NCBI RefSeq assembly: GCF_031143425.1
Contig: NC_090448.1
Span: 535,016,313 to 535,080,312 of the forward strand
Origin: Pleurodeles waltl
Taxonomy: Eukaryota; Chordata; Amphibia; Caudata; Salamandridae
Direction of reading: 5' to 3'
DNA length: 64,000 nucleotides
The translations under genes and the position numbers were made by a program. Shown here piece after piece: positions 22,383 through 34,565 of the stretch (position 1 is its first letter; every line of letters starts with the position of its first letter). The notes under the pieces were generated by a model. It was not told where the DNA came from. It saw only the letters and a list, made by a program, of their open reading frames with translations, and ran no database searches.

Positions 22383-22533
22383 GCTTAAGGGGATGCTGTT
22401 AAAATAAAAGTACATTTCGGCAAAATTACATACCATACCATACATCATTAGTGGGAGGTTCTGCCATTTTCTCAATAGCTTATCTGTCTTGACTACTGCT
22501 TTGTTAAATTTAATTTCTTTGTGTTTTTTTAGG

Positions 22534-23440
22534 TCATGTTGTACTCTCGTTCCTAATTATCTCATCTTTTTTTATTCTGCTATCATCCAAATTTATATTC
22601 CAAGCCATGAGTTCTGTTTTGGCGTTATTCACTGAGTAGCCTGAGATTTGCCCAAACATCTGACTAACTTGTTCTGTAACAACAGACAAGGACTTTTCCA
22701 TATTGAATGTATATAACATTAAGTCATCCACATGGAGGGAAATGTTTTTGTCCCACCCATGACAAAAAAATCTATAATACCATTCTAATTTCTCAGATTT
22801 CTTGCCAATGGTTCTATATATAAATATATAGGTTAAATAATAGTGGAGATAGAAGACACCCCTGTCTTGTACTTCTAGCTATTTTGACCTGTGGTGTAAG
22901 CTTTTCGTTAATGAGTATTCTTGCTTCAGGATTACTATATATTAGTTTTATTACTCCACAGAAATTGCCCCTGGATCATTGTGTTTAAATACTAACCTCA
23001 GATAACTCCAATTGACTCTGTCTAAAGCTTTTATTACATCAAGTTACCATTGTTAGATGAATGTTATACGTTGTGACCAAGCCTATTGTACCAATTAGCC
23101 TAATTGTCAATTCATGTAGATATCTCCCTGGGTGAAAGCCTTTCTGGTCTTTATGAATCAAAGTTCCAGAAACTTTACTTAACCTTTTTGCGAAGATACT
23201 CGTAAAACCTTAGTAGTCACATTTTAGCACGAAAATGGGTCTGTATGACTCGCATTCCTTTGGATTCTTATCTGACATTAGGATCACATTAATAATGGTT
23301 TCCTCCCAGATCAGTGGTAGTGGTGTTCCTTCTGTGTAAATGGAGCTAAATAAGTTGCACCATACTGGCATGATCTTGTCAATTAAGGCTAAATAAACCT
23401 CATTTGGTATACAGTCTGGGCCCGGATGCTTTACCACTTT
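22534..23440 (-). pseudogene. LINE copy 3 ORF2: reverse transcriptase fragment
   Basis: Minus-strand frames contain HPGPDCIPNEVYLALIDK (the K-x-P-G-P-D-G-I block), WEETIINVIL and CESYRPIFVLKCDY. After about 400 poorly readable bases comes MDDLMLYTFNMEKSL, where MDDL stands for the catalytic Y/F-A-D-D box. The following QISGYSVNNAKTELMAWN matches the typical post-catalytic segment of L1 RT. Stops and frame changes interrupt it. Confidence 0.75.
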
Positions 23441-24659
23441 TACATCTTTTCGTAGCGTCCCAAATTTCCTCTTTCTGAATAACTTGATTTAATTCTACTT
23501 TCTGACTTAGTTCCAACTTCGGAAGTTCCCCAGTTGTTAGCCATCCTTCCTGCTCCTCCTCACCCCTTTTAGGTCCTCTGTGTATAATTATTAGTAATAT
23601 TTTAAGAACATCTCTTCTGTTTCCTCACTTTTATTCAGCAATCTACCAGAGCCTTTCTCGATGTTTCTAGTCTTGTCTAGATTAGGTTTCCACATCTGGC
23701 GTTTCCCACAATGTTCTCCATACTCAAAGTGCACTAATCTACTATACTCCCACCTCTTATGGATTCTTGCTTCTAGGTTGCTCTCAAGCGCTCTTTCCTC
23801 ATATCTTGACATGACTTCATAAGAGCTGTCCTATTGTTATCAACCATTAACTGATTTTCCTAAAGGCCTCCACAGCTTCCATCTTCATTTCTATCTGGTG
23901 ACAACCCTTCTTGTTTCAATAAGAAGAAATGCTACTAAGCTTCTCTAATACAGCTTTAAAAGAATCACAAAGTATATTAGAAGGGATTGTACCTATGTTC
24001 CTGTATTCTTCTGTTTCTGTACGATGTATGTCAGCCATCCCTTGATCTAAAAATATGTTTCTGTTTATGTTACTGGCTTGGGTTCTATGCTGAGAGACGT
24101 CTTATCTAGGCAGCCTTGTCTACTGCCTACTACTAGAAAATAGTGTAGCTCAGAGTAAGAGGTCTATTTTTGTTAGGACATGTATAGTCTCTTGATAATC
24201 CAGGTCTCTCAAACCAAACATCGTATTGGTCTTTTGTTATGAATTTTACATATACATTCTGATTTGGGGTATTTACTCTTCTGCTGTATGAGGATCTATC
24301 TTAGATGTTATCTGGCAGAATTTTGAATTTGCCCTCCCACTGTTAATGGTCCCATATATTTCAGTCATTAGTCAACCAATTTACTGAGGGTTTCAATATC
24401 GTCAACGTCGGGTCTGTAGTATCCTGCTACCATGTATATAGATTGAAGTATTTCAAATTTATCTCCCACCCTGATTCCTGCATTATCTGCTACATTGTCC
24501 AACAGTTCTGTTCTAGAGTTGGTTCTTATCATTATCACCACCTCTTTAGAATAGTATAGCTGGTCTGTAAAGGTGAATTGGTGTACCCATTACTGAGTTT
24601 TTAAGAGATCCGTACTCTATTTCCTTAGTGAGGTTCTTGAAGTTGTATAATCAGTACCC

Positions 24660-24765
24660 TACTATCTTGTAAATATTCTGTTATCTTGCTCTGTTTCTTC
24701 TTTTATGCCATTAACATTCCAAGACAAGACTAATATTGATTGAGCCTTACCAATATAAGTGTTAG
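24660..24765 (-). pseudogene. LINE copy 3 ORF2: start of endonuclease
   Basis: SILVLSWNVNGIKE on the minus strand is the canonical N-terminal motif of L1 endonucleases (S-x-N-V-N-G-I). The frame ends at a stop after about 15 more residues and only fragments of the domain follow. Confidence 0.65.
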
Positions 24766-24859
24766 TCATCATCATTATCCCTTCTTCCCCTCCTATCCCA
24801 TGTTCTCTACCTATAATTAAGTAAGAGTATATTCGTATGGCGGTGGTTAGTTTTGAGGG

Positions 24860-25605
24860 TTTGTTTTGTATTTTTCTCATTTTGCTCCCCTCGAGTGCCT
24901 TGCGTATTTCATCCTGCCTCCCCTCCCAGGAGTACCCTCCCCTATCACTGATTGGGCATATCTCCTGTGCCCTTTCAAGCTTCTCAGCCATACTTGTTCA
25001 CTATCTTATTTGTTTCTATAACTTCATCTTTCTTCTAAAGTGTATGTGACTTGCTCAGGCTAATCATATCATCTACAACATCTGGGTCCCTCAGGTTGTG
25101 TATTTTATTATTCCACATCACTTGGAGCATTGCATTAAATTGTAATTGTATTTCTTTCTATTGCGGTTACTCTTAAAGGGTCACGATTTCTGTTGTAAGA
25201 CGTACTGATGTGTCTTCCAGGGGATTAGCTAGTTTTAATAATTCCACAATGAACACTCCCAAATCACCTCTGTCAGCATCCTCCAGAACTGCCAGTATTT
25301 TGATATTGTTTCTCCTGGGGTTATGTTCCATCCTTTCAAGCTTATCTTGGATCTCTGTGTCTCGCTGTTTGAGTCTGGAGATCTCTGCCATATTGGTATA
25401 TACAGACCCCTTGAGTTCCTGCCTCTCATTTTCCAGAGCTTGTGTTCGCTGCACTTGACTGTCTAACTTATTTTCCAGTACTTCACATCTTCTGTATTTC
25501 CATCTGATTTGATTCCGACCTTGTACATCTAGTTTTGTCTTCATGGTCAGTGCCAATAGCATTTTTTGTATGTCCCCTTTAACAGAGTCTCTCTGTCCTC
25601 CTGAT
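24860..25605 (-). pseudogene. LINE copy 3 ORF1 (coiled coil plus RRM-like)
   Basis: The minus-strand frame covers 25562-25173 without a stop. It shows a heptad-rich segment (LENKLDSQVQRTQALENERQ, continuing with SRLKQRDTEIQDKLERME) followed by RRNNIKIL, the entry to the RRM domain of L1 ORF1p. After a stop the remainder, including MLQVMWNNKIHNLRDPD, can be followed to about 24900 in another frame. The coiled coil would trimerise the protein and the RRM would bind RNA in an active element. Confidence 0.72.
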
Positions 25606-25858
25606 GTGGATCATGTTCCTTTATTACTTCTAACTATGTGGTTGTGTATTTTCTCTGTTACTCCTTATTCTTTCTTTCTCAAGTACCTCATATCCATGTT
25701 CAGTTGGAATAGCAACATCATCTCCTCCTTTCAGCAACTTGATAGTCCCCTTTCCTGTGGGGATCCAGGATCTGTGTTCTCCTCTACTACTGCTGTTTAA
25801 ATTAACACAGTTTCCTTCACTTTGGTATCCTACTGAAGCTGCATTTTATAGAATGCTC

Positions 25859-25875
25859 TAAGAGAGAGAGAGAGA
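25859..25875. repeat. GA microsatellite
   Basis: Short AG dinucleotide run in the presumed leader of LINE copy 3. Confidence 0.8.
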
Positions 25876-26560
25876 TATTTAACACTTAGTATTAACATAT
25901 AGTTATCTATTTCTCTACTGTCTCTATACAGGGAGGATTTTTTTCCAGCCTTTTTTCCTAACCCCCTGTAAGGATCGTAACAGGCTTTATTACTGAGGTT
26001 CTCTCTCTCCTTCTCTGAACCTGCCTTCCCTCTCACTCATCTAGTTGAGAAGCTCCTCTGTGCATAGCTACCTACTATTTCCCTTGTATTGAGAGTCCAG
26101 ATGCTACTCTTTTCTACCTTTCTGGTCTACGTTCTCTGTCTCTGACATGCAAATGTCCTCCCTGTTCCATGTGCTCTGGCTGCACAGCATAACTCTCTGC
26201 TCTCCCCGGCCCTCAACTCCCTGCTGGCTCGGAAGGGAGTGCACGTTACTGCTGACCAGTCATGCTTCAACTCCGCCGCTGCTCTACTCCACTCTTATAC
26301 ACGGGGAATTTTTATATCCTACTCAACCACATAGGAATACTTTTGATTTTTACTTTTCTTTTTAACTGTTTCACCAGTCTTAATTTTGAAGTATACAAAA
26401 TTTGATTAAAGAATGGGAGACTTAACAGTACTTCTTGCTCTCGAGGGATGAGAGCTTCCAACCATCTCTTGCTAGCCACCATGTTCCCCGCCTCTCCACA
26501 GAACAGCATTCTCTCTTACATTTTCTTTTAATCACCTCTGGTATGATTAAAATAAACTTC

Positions 26561-27231
26561 TCTCTTGCCATTTCTTCTAGTCATTCCTAAGGTACCATTT
26601 CCTTCAAGTTGACCTCAAGATATTTTTATAACTATCTGGATCCCTCCATTATTTAGTATAGCTATTAATAAGAACTCCCTTTCACTGAGGTCGAGTCTGC
26701 CCTGAAAGTGTCATCTTATCAGGGTGGGATGAGGTTGCTGATGATGGAGCATGGCACAAAAGTGTAGGTTAGGCTTCCTCATTCAATATAGTTTGCATAC
26801 TTGCAGAACCTACGGTAGTAGGTTGTTGGCCCAGTTGGGCACAACCCTTTTCGCCAGTGCATCTTTGCGTGACTGCATATTGACTTTTGGAAAATATTGG
26901 ATGGCTATACCTCCAAATCTTCCTAGTTGAGGAAGCTTGCAACCGTAGGCCGCCCACAATGGACTTTGCCTTAGGTTCATTCCCTCTAGCTTTCAAACTA
27001 TTGGGAGCCCTTGATACTGGAACAAGGCCTGTAACAGTGGTTCCTCTGTATTCATACTTTCCTGATTGTGCATCATAAGACACTGATGATCTCATAAACA
27101 GGTTGATGCTGGGGCCTAGTATGCGCAATCCCTTACTCACCCCTACAAAGGCAAGGGGGGTTCCTAGATCGCAGGATATAAGGCATGCATATGTAGGTTC
27201 CAGGCAGTAGTATTGCAGCCCTGACCTTTCT
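26561..27231. other. Region between LINE copy 3 and solo LTR 3; unassigned minus-strand frame
   Basis: The minus strand has an open frame of 178 codons (27305-26769), of which the first 23 lie in the adjacent LTR. The translation resembles no family I recognise. The frame does not continue in phase on the far side of the LTR. A chance frame of this length is plausible in 64 kb read six ways. Confidence 0.35.
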
Positions 27232-27236
27232 CTTGG

Positions 27237-29694
27237 TGTTGGAAAATGGGTTATTGGTAAGGGCAGGTAGGTACCTACACCTAGCAATAGGCCACTAACC
27301 TCCACTTAGGTCCAGTTAGGTCTCAGTAAATTAAACCCAGCTCAACCCTTGGTAGCTTGGCAACGAGCGTCAAGGCTTTACTTAGGAGACAGAGTGTAAA
27401 GCATTCAAATATCACAAAACAGTAATTAAATAAAACAAAGGAAACAGTTTAAAACTCCAAAACCAATTTATAAAAATAGATTATATTTTTATCTTTAAAA
27501 TGACTCAAAAACTAATAAAATCAGATAAGGGGAACCGGAGATATGAATTATTGTTTTTTAGCGCCTAGAAACAAGAAGCGCCAATCAGGTCATCTGGTTG
27601 CACCTCGACCGGGGCAAAGTCAAAGTTTAAGGCCGACCGCGATGGAGCCCTGCTCGGCTACAGGCCACGGGAGGCCTCGGTTAAAAGTGAACCTTCACAC
27701 TTAGTCTCTTTTTCTAAGATTTTCTTGAGCGGGATGAACCTGCCAGTCCAATCCGACCTCCTGGAGCCCTTCTGCGGATACGCGATGCAAGAATCCTCGG
27801 TGGAGATTTTTACCTTCGGACTTAGTCGTTTTATCGAGGAGAAAATCCTTCAACCGGGGTAAACCTGGATCTTGATCCGACGTCCCTGGAGCCCTCCTCG
27901 TATACGCTGGCTGGGAGGTCCCGGTCAACTTTTTACCTTCGGACTTAGTCTCTTTTTCGGAGATTTTCTTTACCGGGATGAACCAGCAAATCACGCCGGG
28001 TTGCGGTTGAGGCAAGCCGGCTAGAGTTGCTGCGGCGGGTCGGTCCCTCTATGGAGCTTTTTTTTTCAAAAGTTCTCCAAACTTCTGGGGCTTCTCCCAG
28101 ATGTCCTTTTAAGGTTCTTTTGAGGTCCACAGCTCACCCCAAGGGTCCAGAAGTTCTGAGATGGTCCTTGGGGGTGGTGACTACAACTCCCAGAATGCAC
28201 CTGGCGCAAACTCCTTTTTGGCCACTGGGCAGTGGCCAGCTGGTTGATTTCTTCAGGAGTTGGTGCAGGGGACTCTGGTTAGCAATTTTTCACCTGTAGC
28301 AAACAGGGAGTCCCTCCTTGAACCAGTTGAAGCCAGGCAAAGTCCTTCTTGTGGTGAAGCCCAAGTGTGCAGCTGGAGCAGTCCTTCTGAGTGCAGGTTC
28401 CAGGTGCAGGCCAGGGGTCCCGCAAGGCAGTCCTTCTTCTCCTTTGGTTCTTCCTTGTTGGAATCTGATGGGGATCTGAGGTGTGGGTGCAGGTCTGCCA
28501 GTTTTATCCTTGCTCCTGGGCGAAAAGCAGGGGGGTCCTGGTTCTCCAATCCGGTGCAGGGTCCTTCCCCCTGTGACGACCACTTCCTGGGAAGTGTGGC
28601 AAAAATCAATCCCAGGAGGCAACATTCTCCAAAAATCCATCATGGCTGAATCTGATTTTTGGAGGTTACATCTGGCTGAGCCCACCCACTGGTGTGGCTA
28701 AAAATCATAAACACACCCCTCTCCTGCCCTCTCCTAATCTAATCAAGGGGGCTCCTAGTTTTCTGGGGTTGCAGGATGTGGGGGTGTTGCTGGTTGCTCC
28801 AAATGTCCTTCTCTGCCTTTGAAGACCAGTTTGGCAGCCCTCTCCCTTCCTGCCTCACCATCTGCTGAGGGGAGATTCCCTCCCACTGGCACATTCCTTT
28901 GTGTGAAGCCAGGCCAATTCACACCTCATCAAGGCAGCCTGGCCAGGCTGCTAGAGACTGGCCAATCAGGGCACAGCAGCAAAAACAATGCAGGGCTGAA
29001 ATTGGCAACTTTTCAGGTAAAGTTTAAAACTCTTTACCTGATCAAGTTATATTAAATCTAACAACTGGAAGTTGTGGGGTTTACTATACCAATTAATTTG
29101 ATACCAAACTATTGGTATCCATCATTTAAGGGGACTTTAAACATTAAAATAAAGTCTCCCCATTCTAGCCTATGGAGGCCATTCACTACAATGAGGGGAA
29201 AAATGAATTTGGCTGTTTTTACCTCACCAGGGCTTATAAAACTATTTTTATAAGGTCCCTGCTTATAGTTACATGGCACCCAGCCCTAGGGGCACCTTAG
29301 GGGTGACTTATGTGTAAAAATAAGGTAGTTTAAGACTTTGAAACTAGTTTTAATTCGAAAGTCGAATTTGCATATAACTTTAATTTAAAAGCAGCCAGCA
29401 AGGCAGGCCTGCCTTTAAAATGACACTGGGCACCTCAGCAGTGCACCTATGGGTGCACTACCTATGCTGTGGTCCCTAAACCTACATGCCCTACCATATA
29501 CTAGGGACTTATAGGTAAGTTGACTTAGTCAATTATAATTAGCCTAATTTGCATATCCATTTTACACAGAGCACAGGCCTTGGTACTGGTTAGCAGTACC
29601 CAGGGCACCATCAGAGTCAGGAAAACCCCAGCAAAAAGTGAAAAATGGGGCAAAAAAGTTAGGGGGCCTCTGCAATCAGCCCTGTTTTCTCACA
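27237..29694 (-). mobile_element. Solo LTR 3 (2,458 bp) with 5-bp target duplication
   Basis: It starts TGTTGGAAAATGGG and ends TTTTCTCACA, flanked by CTTGG at 27232-27236 and 29695-29699. No internal retroelement genes are present. Like LTRs 1 and 2 it contains the segment that reads CCTATAAGTCCCTAGTA on the minus strand (near 29500) and is therefore a relative in the same orientation, but much of the rest differs, so it is a separate subfamily. The open frames of about 130 codons near 28260-28690 on both strands overlap and look like composition effects. Confidence 0.85.
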
Positions 29695-30119
29695 CTTGGC
29701 AACAATGTGCAGGCAATGACTTATCAGTGACCATCCAACATTCAAGGTGAATTCCCGCATCCTGGACTCCTGGTTGAGTCCATAATGCCAATGGGATGTA
29801 GTCATCATCACAGATGAACTCAAATGTGTGACTTCAAGGAGAAAGATGCTAAAAACGTTTATGCAGCCCCACCGAAAAACAAGCATATGATAAATGGAAA
29901 GGCGAGGACTGGATTATATGGTCCATATTGACATAGGCCACCTTTCAGCTCTTCTTAATGGACTAAAAACTGGGCCATGACCACAGAAAGTTACTTTATC
30001 TGCTCAAAGAAATATCTGGTGTGGTAGTCTCTAAGCTGTGTGCCGTGCTTACCCTATCAGATAGTCATCCCTTGCTGTAACAGATCCCACCAGAGCTAGT
30101 GTAAATAATAGATTCCCTG

Positions 30120-31010
30120 GCCAACTAAATCATATGTGAATACCCTGCAGGGATATAGCTTTGCCAAGGTAGTTATGAGCCCTTAAAAACAATCAGATCT
30201 GTCTGCCCAGGCAAGTCTCTGTTAGTACAACCTAAGGTAAATGTGGCCTGCCCACTACATTACACTCACACTTGTTGTTAGGACAGATCACTACCATCAC
30301 AGTCTGATGGCTACACCCTCTGCTGACCTTCTGACAGACGGTACAGATCTACCTGATTGCGCACGCTTCTTATGGGACAGACAGAGAGGGGTGTGGGATG
30401 CTGGCTCTATTACATATATCTCTGTTGGTGGAACAAAACCCTGCTAGTGCAGTGTGAAAGTTTGGCTGGCCTTAACCTTACCCTTACTCGGGGACTAGTC
30501 TCAGCTCTGGCAATGTGGGCCCTCCCAAAGCACCACACCAAGGCCCCTGCTGCTAATTTGGGTATCTACCATTTTCATGTGTGAGGTAGAATCAACTCTC
30601 CATATTATCGATCACACACTGACCCCTTGTTCCTGAGAAAGATTTCTGCTAAAATAGTATGAGAGCTGTGCGACCAGCCCATCCTTTGACATATATGCCA
30701 TTTGCTGTTGTGACAAACCTTTGCCAAGGTAATGTGAGGGCCATGGGTTCATTTTATTCCATCATCTCCCCGACCCCAAAACGCAGAATCACACACTCCT
30801 CTGCTGGTGCAGTGTGAGCTTTGTACCTTGTTCAATGTATCCCTCAAAGACCCCTGATTCTGGACAGAGCTCTGCTATGGAAATGCAAGAGCTGTGGGGT
30901 CTGCCTACACTGCTAAATCAGGACCACATAATCCGGCCCCATTGCTGGTGAGACAGATCTCTGTAAATGCAGTGTGTGTTTGAGCCTTCCCTGCCCTCTG
31001 ACATTGACGC
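30120..31010. repeat. Highly diverged tandem repeat, about 100-bp unit
   Basis: The words ACAGATCTCTGCTA, GCAGTGTGAG and GAGCTGTGGG recur about every 100 bases in decayed form (for example near 30350, 30440, 30640, 30800, 30870 and 30960). Divergence is high, so the unit length is approximate. Confidence 0.45.
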
Positions 31011-31299
31011 TAAGGCTGGAACCATTTACCCAGCCACACAGCAAGATCAAGCACCACTGCCTGATATATATAACCTAGTGGCAGTCGCTACTAGGTAGCT
31101 ATAGTTAGGACCATGTCTCCATAGAAAAAGCGTTTTTTGACTTTCCTATATCTATGACACCTTTTGATGAATCTTGACATCATTTTTTTTTTCAAAGAGT
31201 GCCAGTGAGTCTTGTTTCGCAGAGAAAGTTTCAGGGTGATCCGTCAGGCAGGGGCCGGGAAAAAGGAAGGGTAAAAAAAGTTGTGTTTCCCATGTTAAT

Positions 31300-31460
31300 T
31301 CCTATAGGACCTTTAAACATGACTACAGCCCGAACCACTGGATGGAATTACACCAAATTTGGCAGAAAGTTAGCTTTCGGTACACAGATTAGACTTCCAC
31401 TTATTTGGTGTAAATCCGTTCATTCATTTTTGAGATATTAAAGGAAAAATAAATTTGAAT
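31300..31460. repeat. Probable dispersed repeat fragment (ACCAAATTTGG motif)
   Basis: The segment AATTACACCAAATTTGGCAG followed by GGTGTAAATCCGTTCATTC resembles a short repeat I associate with salamander genomes. It is not duplicated within this window, so the call is from memory only. Confidence 0.3.
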
Positions 31461-31681
31461 ATCCAGGGACGTGCATCATTTGCAGTGTATTCACAAATAA
31501 TGACGAGCTCATGCAGGGCAATGCATAGTTCTGATTGGCTGTCCACACTTCACCCAGGAAGTGTTGGCAGCCATCTTGGGGCTCGGCTTCAGCTGAGTCC
31601 TGCAAAAAAAAAAAAGACATGGGGCAGAGTAAAGTCAACCTGACCTCTTAGCTCTCTTGCTGGGGTCCCAGAGAGACACTT

Positions 31682-31708
31682 CCCCCCCCCCCCACCCCCC
31701 CCCCCCCC
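31682..31708 (+). repeat. Poly-C tract
   Basis: A 27-bp C-rich tract with one interrupting A. It produces spurious glycine-rich frames on the other strand. Confidence 0.9.
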
Positions 31709-31969
31709 TCCCAAAAACCCAGGACCAAAAAACACTTTAAAAAAAATATGGTCACGATTCGCGGCGAATCGGTGGAGCTGGCAAATAAAATTCAGGCTCC
31801 TGGGCTTCTCTATTCTGAAGCTCCTGGGTGGGCCAAATCCTGGGGGCATTGCTAGTTTAATGTGGAAGGGATGCCCCCGCAGCCCCTTGGACAGCCACCT
31901 CCCCAAGACTATAATAAAAGAGTGAAGGGGGTTTGTTGCAAACAAAGTCCACTTTCTGCAAGTGAGAGC

Positions 31970-32160
31970 TGTTACCTAAGGGCACGAGTTACAGTTACTT
32001 GAAATAACTCGAACTAGATCAGGTGAATTTCTACGGTTTTGTACGTTTAAAATGTGAGTCAAACTATATATACGTTAATCCAACCACTGCCGCACACTGC
32101 CTTCGGGTGTGCACGGCGGGGTTGCCTGCAAGGCCTGGCCTGTAGCCAGACCCTTCCTAA
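31970..32160 (+). repeat. Dispersed repeat family R (copy 1)
   Basis: GTTACCTAAGGGCACGAGTTACAG ... GAATTTCTACGGTTTTGTAC reappears at 37366-37440 (same strand) and inverted at 43563-43655. The adjoining block with TCCAACCACTGCCGCACA and CCTGGCC matches, inverted, the sequence at about 37265-37345. It is a composite non-coding repeat of unknown class. Confidence 0.6.
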
Positions 32161-32219
32161 CCACCGAAGCCCACGCTTTGAACGACCTTTGGCCATGCGC
32201 CCTGGGAGTTGGCTACGGC

Positions 32220-34225
32220 CTGCCTCTTTGGGTGTGAAAATAGATGAGAGGATGTATCTGGGTGTGAGAGTGCCTACAAGAGTGTCTTTCTGGGTGGGAG
32301 AGTGGAGTGGATGTATGTGGTTTGGAGTGGAATTATGTGGGATGAATTGGAATTGTTAGTTGTGGAATTGTGTGGTGTGTAATGTATTTGTGTAGTGGAA
32401 TTACGTAACATGGTGAAGAGATACGGGGGCGAGCTGCATAGACTAGATAGAAAAGGAGTTAGAGAAGGATAGGTAGTTTGTGCACAAAGTGGTTAATGAA
32501 CTCTAGATAAAGGAGCAGAAAGAGTGTGTAAGAAAGTGAGAAAGAAAGGGAAAGCAGGCCACAGATGCATAAAGAGGGAGCGCCTGCATATGCATAATAG
32601 AGCCTAAGAAGAGGGGAGAGCATGGGTTTGAGGATGGAAATGTTGAAAAGGCATGTGTAAGAAACTGTGCTTGAAGACCTGAAGCGATTTAATATGAGAG
32701 TGGTTGGAAGAGTGCATGAGAGAGTGAGAGAGGTGTGTGAGAGAGAGGGACCAGTAAGAGGGGCAGCCAGAGGGTGGGAGGGGGGAGATTGACTTTTGCA
32801 CAGGACAAGGTGGTAGAGGAAGGTAATGTGTGAGCAGGCAGCATATAGAGGAGACGGAGCGTGAAGGAGGTATGAGAGGGGCTAGTTGAATTGCAAGATG
32901 AGGGGGTAGTGGCAGTGAGAGATGGGAGGGGCAGTGGGCATGTGGGGTTGTTTCACTACTTTTAACCAATAGAGGTGTAGACTGGGTACAGGTTCCAGGA
33001 ACAGGGAGAGACCAATAAGAGTGGAGGAGGAGTTCAGAGTTCAGTAGCAGCAAACATCACAAAGTTTAAGGAGGTCAAGGGTCCGGTTGATAGCAAGGCC
33101 AATAGGCTTCCACCTTTCAGAAGTTGATCTAAATATTACGTTGGGTAATAGCAACACTAATTATTCGCAGGAATTGAAACGTCGAAAAAAGCGGCAAGAA
33201 GTGTCATAAACAAGCATAGTTCACTTCAACCACACCAGTTATACAAACCCTAAAATTCCACCCTACTTTTACATATCTCGCCCTCTCCTTACACAAGCCC
33301 CAGATGCTCACTTGTCATGCCGTAGAATTTCTCTGTTTTGAGCAGCATCGAAAGGCTCCAAATACCCCATTGCACTGCTAGATCACTTGATGCTGCCGGG
33401 GCAACTTACTGCAGCATCGTAAGACGAAGGAAGCACAAGGAAACTGCTGAACGGACCTCACTTCCAGCCCGCCTCCTAAGTGCACTCCTGCCAAAGTAAT
33501 TCTGACGTTTGGCGTCTAGCCAATAAGATGCGTATCGTGTTCCTCGACTATATGGCTGTTTTTGATGCCTGCTGCCAACACGTAATTTGAAAATATGCGT
33601 CTATATTTTTATAACTGTTTATTTGAATAATTTTTTCTGGTTTAGTGACAGCATGTTGTATCCAAAAAAAGTGTTGTAAATCACAAAACGCGGATTAATG
33701 CATATGAGACATTTTTAATATGATTGTCTAAATCCTATTCAAAATTATTTAAATGTAAGCATTTTTCCTGTTTTAGTGTTTTTCGAAAGCAAGAATATTG
33801 GCGATTTGAATATGGCTGTTTTATTAGCAGACCACACAGTAAGGTGTGTTCTCCAAACAAGTAACAAACATTGTGCAGCCGGGACAAATGTATTCCGAAC
33901 TAGTATGGCTATGAATGACAGGCGTGGCTAATCCAGCATTCTATTGTAAACACTAAAACCAGTGCGTGCCAACTCGGTGAGTGCTAGGAGAGCAAAATAA
34001 CTGAGGATGTCGACGTTCTTAAAGCTCAATGAAGCCTAAAAAAGGTGCACCTTAGCCATCTTTTTAATTGGATCCAGTCCAGGTGGGAGGAGGTGGTGGT
34101 GTTGGGGGATGGCACAGGTTGATTAAGTGAACTGCAGTGAGCGCAGAAGCCTACCAAAAATAAGTAACTGGTGCTCATATGAAGCGCTCTAGTACTTTCA
34201 GGTGGAGTTTGGCCTATATAAAAAC
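32220..34225. other. G- and A-rich intronic sequence, nothing recognised
   Basis: The first part (32230-33000) is purine-rich with many GAGAG and TGGGTGTGAG words and accounts for a 149-codon minus-strand frame of low complexity. The rest shows no gene or repeat I can support. Confidence 0.5.
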
Positions 34226-34565
34226 TGCAACAATAGAAAACAAGAAAAAAAAATGCTAAAGAGGGAGCAGCGGGAGGGTGAAGGAATAGTACCTCAGTTG
34301 CATCGGGAGCAGCGGGCGAACACTTATTAAATTTAATCACCCTGTCCTTATCCACTGCTCCACTGTCAGCACAGGAAGTGACGTTTTGGCTGAATTAGCC
34401 AATTAGGGATGCTGGAATGAAGTGTGATGCTGCAACACACAAATGGTAAGCATTGGAGGGCTCCAAGTCTTGTCTGTATACAACATGGTTTCGCAAGCGA
34501 GATACATGTGTTAGCGCATGCATTCACAGGCTCAACCGTTAAAAGAACCAACAAATCCGAAAGGC
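34226..34565. repeat. Direct repeat block, copy 1
   Basis: It matches 35695-36015 in the same orientation. Shared landmarks are GAGCAGCG, AAGTGACGTTTTGGCTG, ATTAGCCA, GGAATGAAG, GTGATGCTGCA and CACACAAATGGTAA followed by GAGGGCTCCAAG. Confidence 0.75.

Larger units (their letters stand above)
22440..26560 (-). mobile_element. LINE copy 3, antisense L1-like element
   Basis: On the minus strand, reading from high to low coordinates, there is an untranslated leader (about 26560-25610), ORF1 (about 25605-24860), a fragmentary endonuclease start (about 24760-24660), a linker (about 23820-23590) and reverse transcriptase (about 23440-22540). The element stops shortly after the RT catalytic box, where LINE copy 2's tail begins, so its 3' part is missing. 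Sequence differs from copies 1 and 2, so it is another L1 subfamily. The leader boundary is a guess. Confidence 0.75.

Noticed and set aside
26769..29886. A single minus-strand gene interrupted by solo LTR 3 (frames at 26769-27305 and 29659-29886)
   Set aside because: After removing the LTR and one CTTGG copy the two frames are out of phase, and neither matches a known family.
32604..33053. 149-codon minus-strand frame
   Set aside because: Low-complexity proline/serine/histidine sequence from a purine-rich + strand; no start context or domain.
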